From Rhizobium deserti (lineage in GTDB: Bacteria; Pseudomonadota; Alphaproteobacteria; Rhizobiales; Rhizobiaceae): 64,000 nucleotides of DNA. The notes beneath the pieces are model-generated. The model had not been told where the DNA came from. It saw nothing but the letters and a program-made list of their open reading frames with translations, and did not search any database. This document shows positions 1-11,238 of the stretch, in pieces. Within the stretch, counting starts at the first letter, position 1. Each line of letters starts with the position of its first letter. The stretch spans positions 248,001 to 312,000 of the forward strand of contig NZ_SMTL01000004.1 of assembly GCF_004358025.1 (NCBI RefSeq), given 5' to 3'. The position numbers were made by a program, and so were the translations under genes.

Positions 1-1
1 T

Positions 2-1828
2 TATCTCGGAGGCGTGCCGGAGCGGTTGACACCGGCACGTGCCAAGGTTCTGGAACTGGTCGCGAACCAGCCAGGCCCATGGACGCGCATGGGCCTCGCC
101 CATGCGGCAGGCGTATCTGCGAGCGTCGTCGATGGAATGACCGGCAAAGGCATGTTCGACACGGTCTTCTTAGCCCCCCCGCCTGTCGTGGCGAGGCCGG
201 ATCCGACCTATGCAGTGCCGCGTATCGAAGGTCCACAGAAGGAGGCAGCGGCCGAGATCGTCGAGCCGGTGCGGGCAGGTGGCTTTTCAGCATCGCTGAT
301 CGATGGCGTCACCGGTTCGGGCAAGACCGAAGTCTATTTCGAAGCCATTGCCGAAGCGCTGAGGCAGGACAAGCAGGTGCTCATCCTCTTGCCGGAAATC
401 GCTCTTACTGCCAGCTTCCTGGAGCGGTTTCAGGACCGTTTCGGCGCCAAGCCGGCAGAATGGCATTCCGATCTTTCGCCGCGCATGCGCGAAAAAGTCT
501 GGCGGGGCGTCGTTACTGGAGAGGTGAGGGTGGTAGCGGGAGCCCGTTCCGCCCTGTTCCTGCCGTTCGAGGAACTCGGCCTCATCATCATCGATGAGGA
601 ACACGACCCTGCCTACAAGCAGGAAGATCGGGTCTTCTACAATGCCCGCGACATGGCCGTCGTGCGGGCACGTCTCGGCAATTTCCCGATCGTGCTCGTA
701 TCCGCCACGCCTTCGGTTGAGAGCCAGGTGAACGGCCTGTCCGGGCGGTACAACACGGTCCACCTGCCGACCCGTTTCGGCGATGCCGCACTGCCGGACC
801 TGCATCTCATCGACATGCGGCGGCATCCACCGGAGCGTGGCGGCTTCCTTTCGCCATTGCTTCTTCGGCAAATGGCCAAGACGATCGAAAAGGGTGAGCA
901 GAGCCTGCTCTTTCTCAACCGCCGCGGTTATGCCCCGCTGACGCTCTGTCGGGTCTGCGGTCATCGCTTTCAGTGCCCGCAGTGCTCCAGCTGGTTGGTG
1001 GAGCACCGCTTCAGGAACCAGATCCAGTGCCACCAGTGCGGCTATCACCAGCCGACGCCGGAAGCCTGCCCCGATTGCGGCACGCTTGATCATCTCGTGG
1101 CCTGCGGCCCGGGTGTCGAACGGATTGCCGAGGAGGTGGAGAGGCATTTTCCCGATGCCCGGACCATTGTCATGTCTTCCGACATGCTCGGCGGCGTCAA
1201 GCGCCTGCGCCTGGAACTGGAAGCTATTGCCAACGGCGATGTGGACATCGTCATCGGCACGCAGCTCGTCGCCAAGGGACATAATTTTCCACTAATGACG
1301 TTGGTCGGGATCGTCGACGCCGATCTAGGCCTGTCAAACGGCGATCCACGCGCCGCTGAACGGACATTTCAGCTGCTCAGCCAGGTAACGGGGCGGGCAG
1401 GACGAACGGGCCGCAAAAGCCACGGACTGATCCAGACTTTTCAGCCGCTGCATCCGGTCATGCAGGCCATCGTTTCCGGCGATGCGGAGGCCTTTTACGA
1501 GCGGGAAATCGAGGAGCGACAAAAGGCGATCCTTCCGCCTTTCGGCCGGCTCGCCTCACTGATTATCTCGGCCGATACGCGCGCCGATGCTGAAACACAT
1601 GCGCGGGGCTTACGGGCTGCTGCGCCGCAGGTTACCGGTATTTCCGTTCTCGGACCAGCCGAAGCGCCACTGGCCTTGGTCAGAGGCAGGCATCGTTTTC
1701 GTCTGCTGGTGCATGGCCGCCGCAACTCCGATATGCAGGCTTTCCTCAAAGCGATGATTTCTCAGGGACCCAAGCAGCGGGGCTCGGTGCAGATCCAGCT
1801 GGACGTGGATCCGCAAAGCTTCCTATGA
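2..1828 (+). CDS. priA: Primosomal protein N' (replication restart helicase PriA), 5' end missing
   Basis: PriA is a superfamily 2 DNA helicase that recognises abandoned replication forks and starts reassembly of the primosome. About 608 residues are visible; the family is usually about 730 long and the frame is open to the left edge, so the N-terminal DNA-binding part lies outside the window. A GTG at 14 is internal, not the start. Counting from that GTG, the Walker A motif GSGKT is at residues 101-105 and the Walker B/DEEH box at 194-197. A cluster of cysteines from about residue 315 (CRVCG, CPQC, CHQC, CPDC) is the two-zinc module typical of PriA. The C-terminal helicase half is complete and ends normally. 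The ATP synthase operon follows, as is usual in rhizobia. Confidence 0.95.
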   Translation, partial: YLGGVPERLTPARAKVLELVANQPGPWTRMGLAHAAGVSASVVDGMTGKGMFDTVFLAPPPVVARPDPTYAVPRIEGPQKEAAAEIVEPVRAGGFSASLIDGVTGSGKTEVYFEAIAEALRQDKQVLILLPEIALTASFLERFQDRFGAKPAEWHSDLSPRMREKVWRGVVTGEVRVVAGARSALFLPFEELGLIIIDEEHDPAYKQEDRVFYNARDMAVVRARLGNFPIVLVSATPSVESQVNGLSGRYNTVHLPTRFGDAALPDLHLIDMRRHPPERGGFLSPLLLRQMAKTIEKGEQSLLFLNRRGYAPLTLCRVCGHRFQCPQCSSWLVEHRFRNQIQCHQCGYHQPTPEACPDCGTLDHLVACGPGVERIAEEVERHFPDARTIVMSSDMLGGVKRLRLELEAIANGDVDIVIGTQLVAKGHNFPLMTLVGIVDADLGLSNGDPRAAERTFQLLSQVTGRAGRTGRKSHGLIQTFQPLHPVMQAIVSGDAEAFYEREIEERQKAILPPFGRLASLIISADTRADAETHARGLRAAAPQVTGISVLGPAEAPLALVRGRHRFRLLVHGRRNSDMQAFLKAMISQGPKQRGSVQIQLDVDPQSFL

Positions 1829-1896
1829 CTGCTTTGGTTGGGACTTCTTTACTGCTTTGACTAAAATCGCCACGAATCGATTGCATTGAGGATGCC

Positions 1897-2280
1897 ATGG
1901 AACTGTATTTTCCGACCGAACTAGGCGAACAGCTAGCCTTTATCGGCGCATCCGCCACCGCTTTGACCGGCTTGATCATCCTTCTGCTCCCGGGACCGGT
2001 TCTTCGCCTTGCAGCCTTCCAGGTCGGCGAGGTCCGGCCGGAAGGATACGGTTCCGTGCGTGCCGCGGGGGGGCAGTATCTTGCCCTCGGTATCGTGCCG
2101 ATCTTGCTGGCGCAGGACTGGTTCTATATGGCGCTCGGCACGACCCTTGCCGTCGGCGCTGCTGGCCGGCTGCTTTCGTTCATCGTCGACCGGGGCCTGA
2201 CCCTTCGAAATATACTGATATTCCTATTGCAGGTTGTGCTTGCCGCTGGTCCGCTCGCCTATGTTCTCGGGTATGTATAG
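1897..2280 (+). CDS. Small four-helix membrane protein, DUF4345-like
   Basis: This 127-residue protein consists almost entirely of hydrophobic segments (around residues 12-35, 55-75, 78-98 and 105-125), so it should sit in the inner membrane with four helices. Size and pattern resemble DUF4345 proteins, whose function is unknown. The ATG at 1897 has a GAGG ribosome site seven bases upstream. It lies between priA and the atp operon with its own hairpin terminator downstream, so it is probably a single transcription unit or read through from priA. I do not recognise a catalytic motif. The family assignment is from overall appearance only. Confidence 0.7.
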   Translation: MELYFPTELGEQLAFIGASATALTGLIILLLPGPVLRLAAFQVGEVRPEGYGSVRAAGGQYLALGIVPILLAQDWFYMALGTTLAVGAAGRLLSFIVDRGLTLRNILIFLLQVVLAAGPLAYVLGYV

Positions 2281-2347
2281 CCTCTCGATTTGAGACTCTA
2301 GCTCGCTCAGAGCCGAAAAATCTGCCGATAAGCAGGAAAATCGCTTC

Positions 2348-2371
2348 AAGCCCTTGCGGCTTGGGCTTTTT
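2348..2371 (+). terminator. Rho-independent terminator after the DUF4345-like gene
   Basis: The arms AAGCCC (2348-2353) and GGGCTT (2363-2368) pair around a nine-base loop and run into a five-T tract at 2367-2371. It lies 67 bases past the stop codon of the membrane protein and separates it from the atp operon leader. Confidence 0.7.
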
Positions 2372-2540
2372 CCCATGTGAGGCGTGTTGCGAGTCCCTAC
2401 ATCCTATGCTAGACGGACCGCGAAAGTCGGAAAGGGTGGGGCGAAGGCTCTGCAGGTTCTGAGAAAAAATCAAATTATCTCAAGGTCTTGCTTAGCCGCT
2501 TATTTAGGTTGTAGCGCTTGGGTGGCAATACAGGGAAACT

Positions 2541-3107
2541 GTGCCCGTGGCTGACACGTCCCAGCTTATTTCCGGTGTCGCGGAGCGTTACGCTTCCTCG
2601 CTTTTCGAGCTGGCTCTTGAGGCCGGTTCGGTCGACGCCGTTGGTGCCGATCTGGACCGCTTCCGCGCTCTCATGGTGGAAAGCGAAGATCTGCGGCGTC
2701 TGGTTGCAAGCCCTGTATTTTCTGCCGGTGAGCAGCAGCGGGCTGTCTCGGCCGTCGCTGCTAAGGCTGGCATTGCCGGTATCGTCGGCAATTTTCTGAA
2801 AGTCGTTGCCGGCAACCGCCGTCTTTTCGCGCTGCCCGGCATGATCCGCGCCTTCCACATTATCGCTGCAGCACATCGCGGCGAAATCACTGCCGAGGTC
2901 ACCTCGGCACATGCGCTGACCCCAGCGCAGGAAACTGAACTCAAGTCGGCGCTGAAGGGCGTAACCGGCAAGGACGTCGCAATCGCAGTGACGATCGATC
3001 CGTCGATCCTCGGCGGGTTGGTCGTCAAGGTCGGTTCTCGTCAGATCGACACCTCCCTTCGCACCAAACTTTCCACCCTTAAGCTTGCACTGAAAGAGGT
3101 TGGCTGA
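2541..3107 (+). CDS. atpH: F1F0 ATP synthase delta subunit
   Basis: The delta subunit (188 residues) joins the F1 head to the peripheral stalk of ATP synthase. The sequence shows the typical N-terminal helical domain ([16 protein letters not shown]) and the conserved C-terminal block with [20 protein letters not shown]. The GTG at 2541, giving MPVADTSQ, follows an AGGGAA site and matches the start usually seen in rhizobia; a second in-frame GTG at 2547 is an alternative. It is the first gene of a five-gene F1-only operon. As in most alphaproteobacteria, the F0 genes are elsewhere. Its TGA overlaps the atpA start by one base, which suggests translational coupling. Confidence 0.97.
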   Translation: MPVADTSQLISGVAERYASSLFELALEAGSVDAVGADLDRFRALMVESEDLRRLVASPVFSAGEQQRAVSAVAAKAGIAGIVGNFLKVVAGNRRLFALPGMIRAFHIIAAAHRGEITAEVTSAHALTPAQETELKSALKGVTGKDVAIAVTIDPSILGGLVVKVGSRQIDTSLRTKLSTLKLALKEVG

Positions 3108-4636
3108 TGGATATCCGCGCCGCGGAAATTTCCGCAATTCTGAAAGACCAGATCAAGAATTTCGGCCAGGAGGCTGAAGTTTCCGAAGTCGGACAGGTTC
3201 TGTCCGTCGGCGACGGCATTGCCCGCGTCTACGGTCTGGACAATGTCCAGGCCGGCGAAATGGTCGAGTTCCCCGGTGGTATCCGTGGCATGGCGCTGAA
3301 CCTCGAAGCCGACAATGTCGGCGTCGTTATCTTCGGCTCCGACCGCGACATCAAGGAAGGCGACACCGTCAAGCGGACCGGCGCCATCGTTGACGTTCCG
3401 GTTGGTCCTGAGCTTCTCGGCCGCGTCGTCGATGCACTCGGCAATCCGATCGACGGCAAGGGCCCTATCGCTTCGACCCGTCGCTCGCGCGTCGACGTCA
3501 AGGCTCCCGGCATCATTCCGCGCAAATCGGTTCATGAGCCGATGTCCACCGGCCTCAAGGCCATCGACGCTTTGATCCCGGTCGGCCGCGGCCAGCGCGA
3601 GCTGGTCATCGGCGACCGCCAGACCGGCAAGACTGCCATCATTCTTGATGCCTTCCTCAACCAGAAGGCTATCCATGACAACGGCCCCGACTCTGAAAAG
3701 CTGTTCTGCGTTTACGTCGCGATCGGCCAGAAGCGTTCGACCGTTGCCCAGTTCGTCAAGGTTCTCGAAGAGCGTGGCGCGCTGCAGTATTCGATCGTCG
3801 TTGCTGCTACGGCTTCCGATCCGGCTCCGATGCAGTATCTCGCGCCGTTCGCCGGTTGCGCCATGGGCGAATATTTCCGCGACAACGGCCAGCACGCGCT
3901 GATCGCCTACGACGACTTGTCCAAGCAGGCCGTCGCCTATCGTCAGATGTCGCTGCTGCTGCGTCGTCCTCCGGGCCGCGAAGCCTATCCGGGCGACGTC
4001 TTCTATCTGCACTCGCGTCTCCTCGAGCGCGCCGCCAAGCTTTCCGACGAGCGTGGCGCCGGTTCGCTGACGGCTCTGCCGGTTATCGAAACGCAGGGTA
4101 ACGACGTTTCGGCCTTCATTCCGACCAACGTGATCTCCATCACCGACGGCCAGATCTTCCTTGAAACCGACCTGTTCTACCAGGGCATCCGCCCGGCCGT
4201 GAACGTCGGTCTGTCGGTTTCGCGCGTCGGTTCTGCCGCTCAGGTCAAGGCCATGAAGCAGGTTGCCGGCTCGATCAAGGGCGAGCTTGCTCAGTATCGT
4301 GAAATGGCGGCATTCGCGCAGTTCGGCTCCGATCTTGATGCCTCAACCCAGCGCCTGCTGAACCGTGGTGCCCGTCTCACCGAACTCCTGAAGCAGCCGC
4401 AGTTCTCGCCGCTGAAGACGGAAGAGCAGGTTGCCGTGATCTTCGCTGGCGTCAACGGCTACCTGGACAAGATCTCGGTCTCCGACGTCGGCAAGTTCGA
4501 ACAGGGTCTCCTCAGCTACATGCGTTCGGAAGGCAAGGGTGTCCTCGACACCATCCGCACCGAAAAGCAGGTGTCTGACGATACCAAGGCCAAGCTTAAG
4601 GCAGCTCTCGACAGCTACGCCAAGTCTTTCGCCTAA
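3107..4636 (+). CDS. atpA: F1F0 ATP synthase alpha subunit
   Basis: The alpha subunit (509 residues) carries the regulatory nucleotide sites of the F1 head and forms the hexamer with beta. The P-loop GDRQTGKT is at residues 169-176. The [17 protein letters not shown] signature follows around residue 365. Length matches the family exactly. It overlaps atpH by one base and is followed 42 bases later by atpG. Codon use is strongly biased (mostly C- or G-ending codons), as expected of a highly expressed gene. Confidence 0.99.
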   Translation: MDIRAAEISAILKDQIKNFGQEAEVSEVGQVLSVGDGIARVYGLDNVQAGEMVEFPGGIRGMALNLEADNVGVVIFGSDRDIKEGDTVKRTGAIVDVPVGPELLGRVVDALGNPIDGKGPIASTRRSRVDVKAPGIIPRKSVHEPMSTGLKAIDALIPVGRGQRELVIGDRQTGKTAIILDAFLNQKAIHDNGPDSEKLFCVYVAIGQKRSTVAQFVKVLEERGALQYSIVVAATASDPAPMQYLAPFAGCAMGEYFRDNGQHALIAYDDLSKQAVAYRQMSLLLRRPPGREAYPGDVFYLHSRLLERAAKLSDERGAGSLTALPVIETQGNDVSAFIPTNVISITDGQIFLETDLFYQGIRPAVNVGLSVSRVGSAAQVKAMKQVAGSIKGELAQYREMAAFAQFGSDLDASTQRLLNRGARLTELLKQPQFSPLKTEEQVAVIFAGVNGYLDKISVSDVGKFEQGLLSYMRSEGKGVLDTIRTEKQVSDDTKAKLKAALDSYAKSFA

Positions 4637-4678
4637 GAACGGATCAAGCCCATCTAACCCCCAGGGGACCGATAACGG

Positions 4679-5560
4679 ATGCCTTCACTAAAGGATCTGA
4701 AAAACCGGATCGCCTCCGTCAAGGCGACGCAGAAGATCACCAAGGCGATGAAAATGGTCGCTGCGGCGAAGCTGCGCCGTGCGCAGGAGGCGGCCGAGGC
4801 TGCCCGTCCTTACGCGGAACGCATGACCCAGGTATTGGCCAGCCTTACGGCTGCCAATGCCGGCAATGCCGAGGCGCCGCTGCTGCTTTCGGGCACTGGC
4901 AAGGATCAGGTTCACCTGCTGATCGTCGCGACCGGCGAGCGTGGACTGGCCGGCGGTTTCAACTCGTCGATCATTCGCCTTGCCCGCGATCATGCCCTGA
5001 AGCTGCTTGCTCAGGGCAAGACGGTGAAGATCCTCACCGTTGGCCGCAAGGGTAACGACATTCTGCGCCGTACGTTCAAAGAGAACATCGTCGACTACGT
5101 GACGTTCCGCGAAGTCAAGCAACTCGGCTTCGTGCAGGCAGACGAGGTCGCACAGAAGGTGCTGGCTCTGTTCAACGCCGGTGAATTTGACATTGCGACC
5201 CTGTTCTTCGCGCGCTTCCAGTCGGTGATTTCGCAGGTCGCAACGGCCCAGCAGATCATTCCGGCGAAGTTCGAGACTGCCGAAGCGGCAACGACGGCAT
5301 CGTCTGCGCTCTATGAATACGAGCCGAGCGAACAAGAAATACTCGAAGACCTGCTGCCGAAGAATATCGCAGTGCAGATCTTCCGAGCTCTGCTTGAAAA
5401 CAATGCTTCCTTCTACGGCGCGCAAATGTCCGCAATGGACAATGCAACGCGCAATGCTGGCGACATGATCAACAAGCTGACGCTTTCCTACAACCGCCAG
5501 CGTCAGGCGCAGATCACGAAGGAACTCATCGAAATCATTTCGGGCGCGGAAGCGCTCTGA
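4679..5560 (+). CDS. atpG: F1F0 ATP synthase gamma subunit
   Basis: The gamma subunit (293 residues) is the rotating central shaft of F1. The N-terminal coiled-coil helix ([20 protein letters not shown]) and the C-terminal helix ending in [20 protein letters not shown] are both clear and diagnostic; these two helices form the shaft inside the alpha-beta hexamer. Length is normal. It sits between atpA and atpD with short spacers in the single atp operon. A long open frame on the opposite strand here is only a shadow of its codon bias. Confidence 0.98.
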   Translation: MPSLKDLKNRIASVKATQKITKAMKMVAAAKLRRAQEAAEAARPYAERMTQVLASLTAANAGNAEAPLLLSGTGKDQVHLLIVATGERGLAGGFNSSIIRLARDHALKLLAQGKTVKILTVGRKGNDILRRTFKENIVDYVTFREVKQLGFVQADEVAQKVLALFNAGEFDIATLFFARFQSVISQVATAQQIIPAKFETAEAATTASSALYEYEPSEQEILEDLLPKNIAVQIFRALLENNASFYGAQMSAMDNATRNAGDMINKLTLSYNRQRQAQITKELIEIISGAEAL

Positions 5561-7012
<1,452 letters not shown>

Positions 7013-7022
7013 GGACCAGGAG

Positions 7023-7054
7023 AAGGCGTGCGGATATCACCCGTGCGCCTTTTC
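7023..7054 (+). terminator. Hairpin with T-run between atpD and atpC (possible partial terminator)
   Basis: AAGGCG starting at 7023 pairs with CGCCTT ending at about 7051; the stem extends to roughly eleven pairs with two G-U wobbles and is followed by TTTTC. It lies inside the atp operon, so it may act as an attenuator that lowers epsilon relative to beta, or as a processing site that stabilises the upstream message. Termination is inferred from shape only. Confidence 0.45.
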
Positions 7055-7102
7055 GCGTAACATTCGCAAGCCCGCATAAGATACGCAAGGAAGTGGACCT
7101 TC

Positions 7103-7510
7103 ATGGCCGACCCTTTCAACTTTGAACTGGTTTCGCCCGAGCGCCTGCTCGTTTCGGAAAAGGTCACCGAAGTGGTGATCCCGGCGACGCTTGGCGAAAT
7201 GACCGTGATGGCCAATCACGCGCCGACAATGACGACAATCAAGCCTGGCGTGGTTTCCGTGAAACTGGCCTCTGGCCAGGTCAACAAGTACGTCGTCTTC
7301 GGTGGCTTTGCGGATATTCTTCCGACGGGCTGCACGCTGCTAGCGGAATCGGCGGTTCCGGCCACTGAACTAACGCGCGACGCGCTCCAGAAGCGGATCG
7401 ATGCGGCCCAGGCCGAAATTGCCAACGCTCAGAACTACGAGCACAAAACCAAGCTCGAACAGTTCCTGGGCCAGTTGGCCGATCTTAACGGCGCTGTTAT
7501 TCCGGGCTGA
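7103..7510 (+). CDS. atpC: F1F0 ATP synthase epsilon subunit
   Basis: The epsilon subunit (135 residues) couples the gamma shaft to the c-ring and inhibits ATP hydrolysis. The N-terminal beta-sandwich (FNFELVSPERLL, then LGEMTVMANHAPTMTTIKPG) is complete. The C-terminal helical arm is short and ends with FLGQLADLNG, as in other rhizobia. It is the last gene of the operon and is followed 18 bases after its stop by a strong hairpin. The spacer from atpD (90 bases) is much longer than the others in the operon. Confidence 0.97.
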   Translation: MADPFNFELVSPERLLVSEKVTEVVIPATLGEMTVMANHAPTMTTIKPGVVSVKLASGQVNKYVVFGGFADILPTGCTLLAESAVPATELTRDALQKRIDAAQAEIANAQNYEHKTKLEQFLGQLADLNGAVIPG

Positions 7511-7528
7511 GCCGGATTGCATAATAAC

Positions 7529-7560
7529 GCAAAAGGCGGCCCTACGGCCGCCTTTTGCGT
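7529..7560. terminator. Strong bidirectional terminator between atpC and the LysR gene
   Basis: Two 13-base arms, GCAAAAGGCGGCC (7529-7541) and GGCCGCCTTTTGC (7546-7558), are perfectly complementary around a four-base loop. The A/T-rich stem base gives a T-run on both strands. The element ends right at the stop codon of the convergent LysR gene, so it probably serves both transcripts. Confidence 0.9.
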
Positions 7561-8469
7561 TCAGGGGCTTGCCAGCAGATGCTGATGGAGACGTTCTGCT
7601 GCCGGCGATAGCGAGCGGTGACGTGGCGTTCCGAGATAATAGCCGTAACCGGTCTCTAGCCGCTCCGTACCGACCTCCACCAGGGCGCCGGATGCAAGCT
7701 GCTCCGAAATAAGGCCGATGCTGCCGAGGGTGATTCCCTTGCCTAAGACGGCCGCGTCGACGGCCATGGAATAGGTCGAGAAGGAAAGCCTTGGCTCGGG
7801 GCGGGCGTTCGGCGGATGCCGGATGCTAGTGAACCACTGCCGGAATGATATCCAATGGGCATTGAAGCGCTCGTAATCGATAAGATTGAGCGCGGCGATC
7901 TCCTCAACCGACAGTGAGGCGGCTTCAAGCGCGCGGCGAGCCAAGTAGTCGGGTGAAGCAACTGGTATAAGGATCTCTTTCATCAGGAGAGTGAGGTTCC
8001 AGCGCGGATGTTCCCCGGTGGAGTAGAGGATGACCAGATCATTGGCCTCCGAAGCGAGCTCCGAGGGTGAATCCGTGGTCAGCAGTCTGACCGCGACGAA
8101 TGGGCTCTCGTTATCGAAATTCTTGAGGCGCTTGCCCAGCCAGAGATGCGAGACGGAGCCGCTGGCGGAGATCGAGACGATCTCGCGACTGCGTGTGCTG
8201 AAGGGTTCGAGGCTTTCCTCCAGATAATCCAATGTTGCACGCACCCGCCGGAATAGCCTCTCTCCTTGCGAGGTCAGCGTCAGGTTTCGCCCGCGGCGAT
8301 GGAAGAGCTGCGCTCCCAGATGATCTTCAAGGGTCTGGATGCGCCGGCTGACGGCTGCCTGGGTGATGTTGAGCTCACGCCCTGCACGCGAGAAGTTCAT
8401 AAACCGGCAGGCGGCATCGAATACGCGAAACGCTTCGAGAGGGATACGTCCAAGCACGACAGCCTCCAT
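7561..8469 (-). CDS. LysR-family transcriptional regulator (GcvA-like)
   Basis: This 302-residue protein has the LysR layout: an N-terminal winged helix-turn-helix (residues about 10-65, with FSRAGRELNITQAAVSRRI) followed by an effector-binding domain of the periplasmic-binding-protein fold. The helix-turn-helix and length resemble the GcvA/AmpR branch. It is divergent from the alcohol dehydrogenase gene, with 83 bases between the two starts, and a palindrome covering its own start codon looks like a LysR box. The likely role is control of the adjacent alcohol/aldehyde dehydrogenase and enolase-family genes, and of itself. The effector is unknown. Confidence 0.88.
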   Translation of the reverse strand: MEAVVLGRIPLEAFRVFDAACRFMNFSRAGRELNITQAAVSRRIQTLEDHLGAQLFHRRGRNLTLTSQGERLFRRVRATLDYLEESLEPFSTRSREIVSISASGSVSHLWLGKRLKNFDNESPFVAVRLLTTDSPSELASEANDLVILYSTGEHPRWNLTLLMKEILIPVASPDYLARRALEAASLSVEEIAALNLIDYERFNAHWISFRQWFTSIRHPPNARPEPRLSFSTYSMAVDAAVLGKGITLGSIGLISEQLASGALVEVGTERLETGYGYYLGTPRHRSLSPAAERLHQHLLASP

Positions 8470-8483
8470 GACTTCAGATCATG
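8467..8483. promoter_or_regulatory. Palindromic LysR-type operator over the regulator's start codon
   Basis: CATGA (8467-8471) and TCATG (8479-8483) form a perfect inverted repeat with a seven-base spacer, which contains the T-N11-A core expected for LysR regulators. It lies in the short divergent region and includes the regulator's ATG, which would fit autorepression. Binding is inferred. Confidence 0.45.
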
Positions 8484-8552
8484 AAACTGCCTGAGAAAAT
8501 GCGGGATTTGAAGAGCTAGTTTTGTGATGCAGACTGTCTTGAGCTCTCTTCC

Positions 8553-9713
8553 ATGCCGGATGCTCTCGTGCGATTTTCCACATCTTACATTCCTGACATC
8601 CGCTTCGGCGCCGGTGCATTCACCTCGATTGCGGATGCGGCCGCAGGCCTTGGCGGAGTCTACCAAGCCGCGATCGTCATGGACGCCTTCCTCGCCTCTG
8701 CCGGAACGGCGCAACTACTTGCCGATGCGCTTGCCTCCAACGGGATCGAGAGCCGCATCTTCTGTGAATTTGCAGGAGAGCCGAAGCTTGGGCATCTGCA
8801 GGCGGCGACGGCTCTGGCCGAAGGCTGCCAGTTGGTGATCGGCGTCGGCGGAGGCTCGGCGCTCGATATTGCCAAGATCGCTGCGTGTTGCGCCGCGTCC
8901 GGCGAGGATGCGATGCATTATGCCCTGGCAGCCAATCCCCTTCCGGCCAACCCCTTGAAGAAGATCATGGTGCCGACCACGGCGGGCACAGGATCCGAGA
9001 CGTCGGCGACGAATATATTTGCCAGCCCGGAAGGTAAGAAGCTGTGGATCTGGGGCGCCGAGACCAAGGCGGATCTCGTTATCCTTGATCCGGAACTGAC
9101 GGTTTCGCTTCCCGCCCATCTAACAGCCTGGTGCGGCATGGATGCCTTCATCCACGCCTTTGAAGCCTGCACTAACCGCAATGCTCATGCTGGCGTAAAA
9201 CTCTATGCCCATGAGGCGATGCGGCTTGTGGCAGGTTCGCTTGAAACTGCCGTCAAGGCACCGGGCAATGTCGATGCGCGCGGCAAGGTCCTACTCGGTT
9301 CCTGCTATGCCGGCATTGCAATCGACAATTGCGGCACTGCCGTTGCACACAATATCAGCCACGCACTGGCGGGCCTTGGTCCTGTTCACCACGGGCTGGC
9401 GACGGCGCTCGGATTCGAAGCCACGCTCCCCTTCCTGGTGGAGGCCAATACGGCGGATCTCAACGCCGCTGCCAAGGCCATAGGGCTGGCGGATGCTTCG
9501 GCGCTGCCGGCCTTCGTTTCCGATTTAATGGATGGCTGCAATGTGGAGCGCGCCTTACCGAAGGCGTTTCAGGCATTCACCGCCGCCGATCTCGCGACGG
9601 AAATGCGCGCGCCGGAGAACCAGCCGATGCGGCGTTCGGCGATCCGCGACATATCGGATGCCGATATTGATGCATTTGCGGCCAAGATCATGTCGCTGCC
9701 GAAGACTCTCTGA
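8553..9713 (+). CDS. Iron-containing (group III) alcohol dehydrogenase
   Basis: A 386-residue NAD(P)-dependent alcohol dehydrogenase of the Fe-ADH/maleylacetate reductase superfamily. The nucleotide-binding GGGSALDIAK is at residues 99-108 and TTAGTGSET at 142-150. Likely metal ligands are D197, H201, H270 and H280, in the contexts GMDAFIHAFEA, SHALAG and VHHG. The start at 8553 was chosen as the first ATG in frame after the divergent promoter region. The aldehyde dehydrogenase gene follows ten bases after the stop, so an alcohol-to-aldehyde-to-acid sequence is likely. The substrate cannot be deduced from the sequence. Confidence 0.88.
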   Translation: MPDALVRFSTSYIPDIRFGAGAFTSIADAAAGLGGVYQAAIVMDAFLASAGTAQLLADALASNGIESRIFCEFAGEPKLGHLQAATALAEGCQLVIGVGGGSALDIAKIAACCAASGEDAMHYALAANPLPANPLKKIMVPTTAGTGSETSATNIFASPEGKKLWIWGAETKADLVILDPELTVSLPAHLTAWCGMDAFIHAFEACTNRNAHAGVKLYAHEAMRLVAGSLETAVKAPGNVDARGKVLLGSCYAGIAIDNCGTAVAHNISHALAGLGPVHHGLATALGFEATLPFLVEANTADLNAAAKAIGLADASALPAFVSDLMDGCNVERALPKAFQAFTAADLATEMRAPENQPMRRSAIRDISDADIDAFAAKIMSLPKTL

Positions 9714-9723
9714 GGATATGTCG

Positions 9724-11223
9724 ATGACAAAGACCTATACCCGCGACTACTGGGAAGATGCGCTTTCCGCCATCAAGCTGGAAGGCCGGCATTTCATCGA
9801 CGGAGAGTACCGGACGGCGGCTTCGGCACAGACGTTCACCCACATCCGGCCGATGGACGGGCAGCCGGGCGCCGAGCTGGCACGAGGCGGGGCGGAGGAT
9901 ATCGATCTTGCCGTAGCCTCGGCTCGGGATGCTTTTGAGGCCGGCATATGGCGGAACAAGGAGCCACTTGAGAAGAAGAAGGTCATGCTGCGGTGGGCGG
10001 AGTTGATCCGCGTCCATGCCGAAGAGCTCGCCATGCTGGAGACGCTCGACGTCGGCAAGCCGGTGCTTGCTTCGCTGAACGTCGATGTGCGGCTCTGCGC
10101 CGACGGCATTCAGTTCTATGCCGAGATGATCGACAAGATGTATGACGAGATCGCCCCGACCGGTCCCAATGCGAGGGCACTGGTCCGCAAGGTGCCGCTG
10201 GGTGTCATCGGCGTCATCACGCCGTGGAACTATCCGATGATCATCGATGCTTGGAAGCTCGGGCCGGCGATTGCCGCCGGAAACTCTGTAGTGTTGAAGC
10301 CGGCGGAACAGTCTTCGCTATCGGCGATCCGGCTAGCTGCACTTGCCGTCGAGGCGGGCCTGTCCGCGGGTGTGCTCAACGTCGTTGTCGGCTATGGCGA
10401 GGAAGCCGGCAAGCCGCTGGCGCTCCATATGGATGTCGACATGATCGCCTTCACCGGCTCAACCGAGGTGGGCAAGTTGATCATGGGCTATGCGGCGCAG
10501 TCGAACGTCAAGCGGGTGGCGCTGGAGCTTGGCGGCAAGTCGCCGCTCGTCGTGTTCGAGGATGCGGATCTTGATGCCGCGGCGTCGGCCGCCGCCTGGG
10601 GCTGTTTCTACAATTCCGGCGAAACCTGCCATGCTTCGACCCGGCTTCTAGTGCAGCGCTCGGTGCAGGACAAGCTGATCGAGAAGATTGAGGCTGTGAC
10701 GAAAAGCGACATCGCGCTCGCGCATCCCTTCGAACCGTCGGCCCAAATCAGCGCGCTGATCGAGGAAGCGCATATGCACAAGGTGCTTGGCCTGATTGCG
10801 GCAGGCGAGAAGGAAGGGGGACGCCGGGCTTTTGGTGCCCAGCAGGTTCTGGCCGAGACCGGTGGTTATTACATCTCGCCGGGTGTCTTCGTGGACATGA
10901 CCAACGACATGAGCCTGGCGCGCCAGGAAATCTTCGGGCCGGTTCTGGCCGTCATTCCTTTCGAGACGGAGGAGGAAGCGCTGAAACTTGCCAATGACAC
11001 GATTTATGGTCTGGCCGGCGCCGTCTTTACCAGGGATATGGATCGTGCTCATCGCTTTTCGGAAGCACTGCATGCCGGCACGGTGTGGATCAACACCTAT
11101 GACATGTCGAATTTCGCCACTCCGTTCGGCGGCTTCAAGCAATCCGGCTTCGGACGAGACCGCTCCGTCCATGCCATCGATAAATATTGCGACTACAAGA
11201 CCATCTGGCAACAGTTTGGCTGA
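9724..11223 (+). CDS. NAD-dependent aldehyde dehydrogenase (betaine-aldehyde/aminoaldehyde type)
   Basis: A 499-residue member of the ALDH superfamily. The catalytic residues fall exactly on the classical numbering: N169 in TPWNYP, E268 in LELGGKSP and C302 in NSGETCHAS. GSTEVG at 245-250 binds the cofactor. The ATG at 9724 is preferred because GAGG lies eight bases before it; the ATG at 9718 is too close to that site, and the reading frame further upstream overlaps the alcohol dehydrogenase gene. Overall it resembles betaine-aldehyde and gamma-aminobutyraldehyde dehydrogenases, so an amino- or hydroxy-aldehyde is a reasonable guess. It probably oxidises the product of the preceding alcohol dehydrogenase. 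Confidence 0.9.
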   Translation: MTKTYTRDYWEDALSAIKLEGRHFIDGEYRTAASAQTFTHIRPMDGQPGAELARGGAEDIDLAVASARDAFEAGIWRNKEPLEKKKVMLRWAELIRVHAEELAMLETLDVGKPVLASLNVDVRLCADGIQFYAEMIDKMYDEIAPTGPNARALVRKVPLGVIGVITPWNYPMIIDAWKLGPAIAAGNSVVLKPAEQSSLSAIRLAALAVEAGLSAGVLNVVVGYGEEAGKPLALHMDVDMIAFTGSTEVGKLIMGYAAQSNVKRVALELGGKSPLVVFEDADLDAAASAAAWGCFYNSGETCHASTRLLVQRSVQDKLIEKIEAVTKSDIALAHPFEPSAQISALIEEAHMHKVLGLIAAGEKEGGRRAFGAQQVLAETGGYYISPGVFVDMTNDMSLARQEIFGPVLAVIPFETEEEALKLANDTIYGLAGAVFTRDMDRAHRFSEALHAGTVWINTYDMSNFATPFGGFKQSGFGRDRSVHAIDKYCDYKTIWQQFG

Positions 11224-11238
11224 ACGCGGGAGCCCGGC

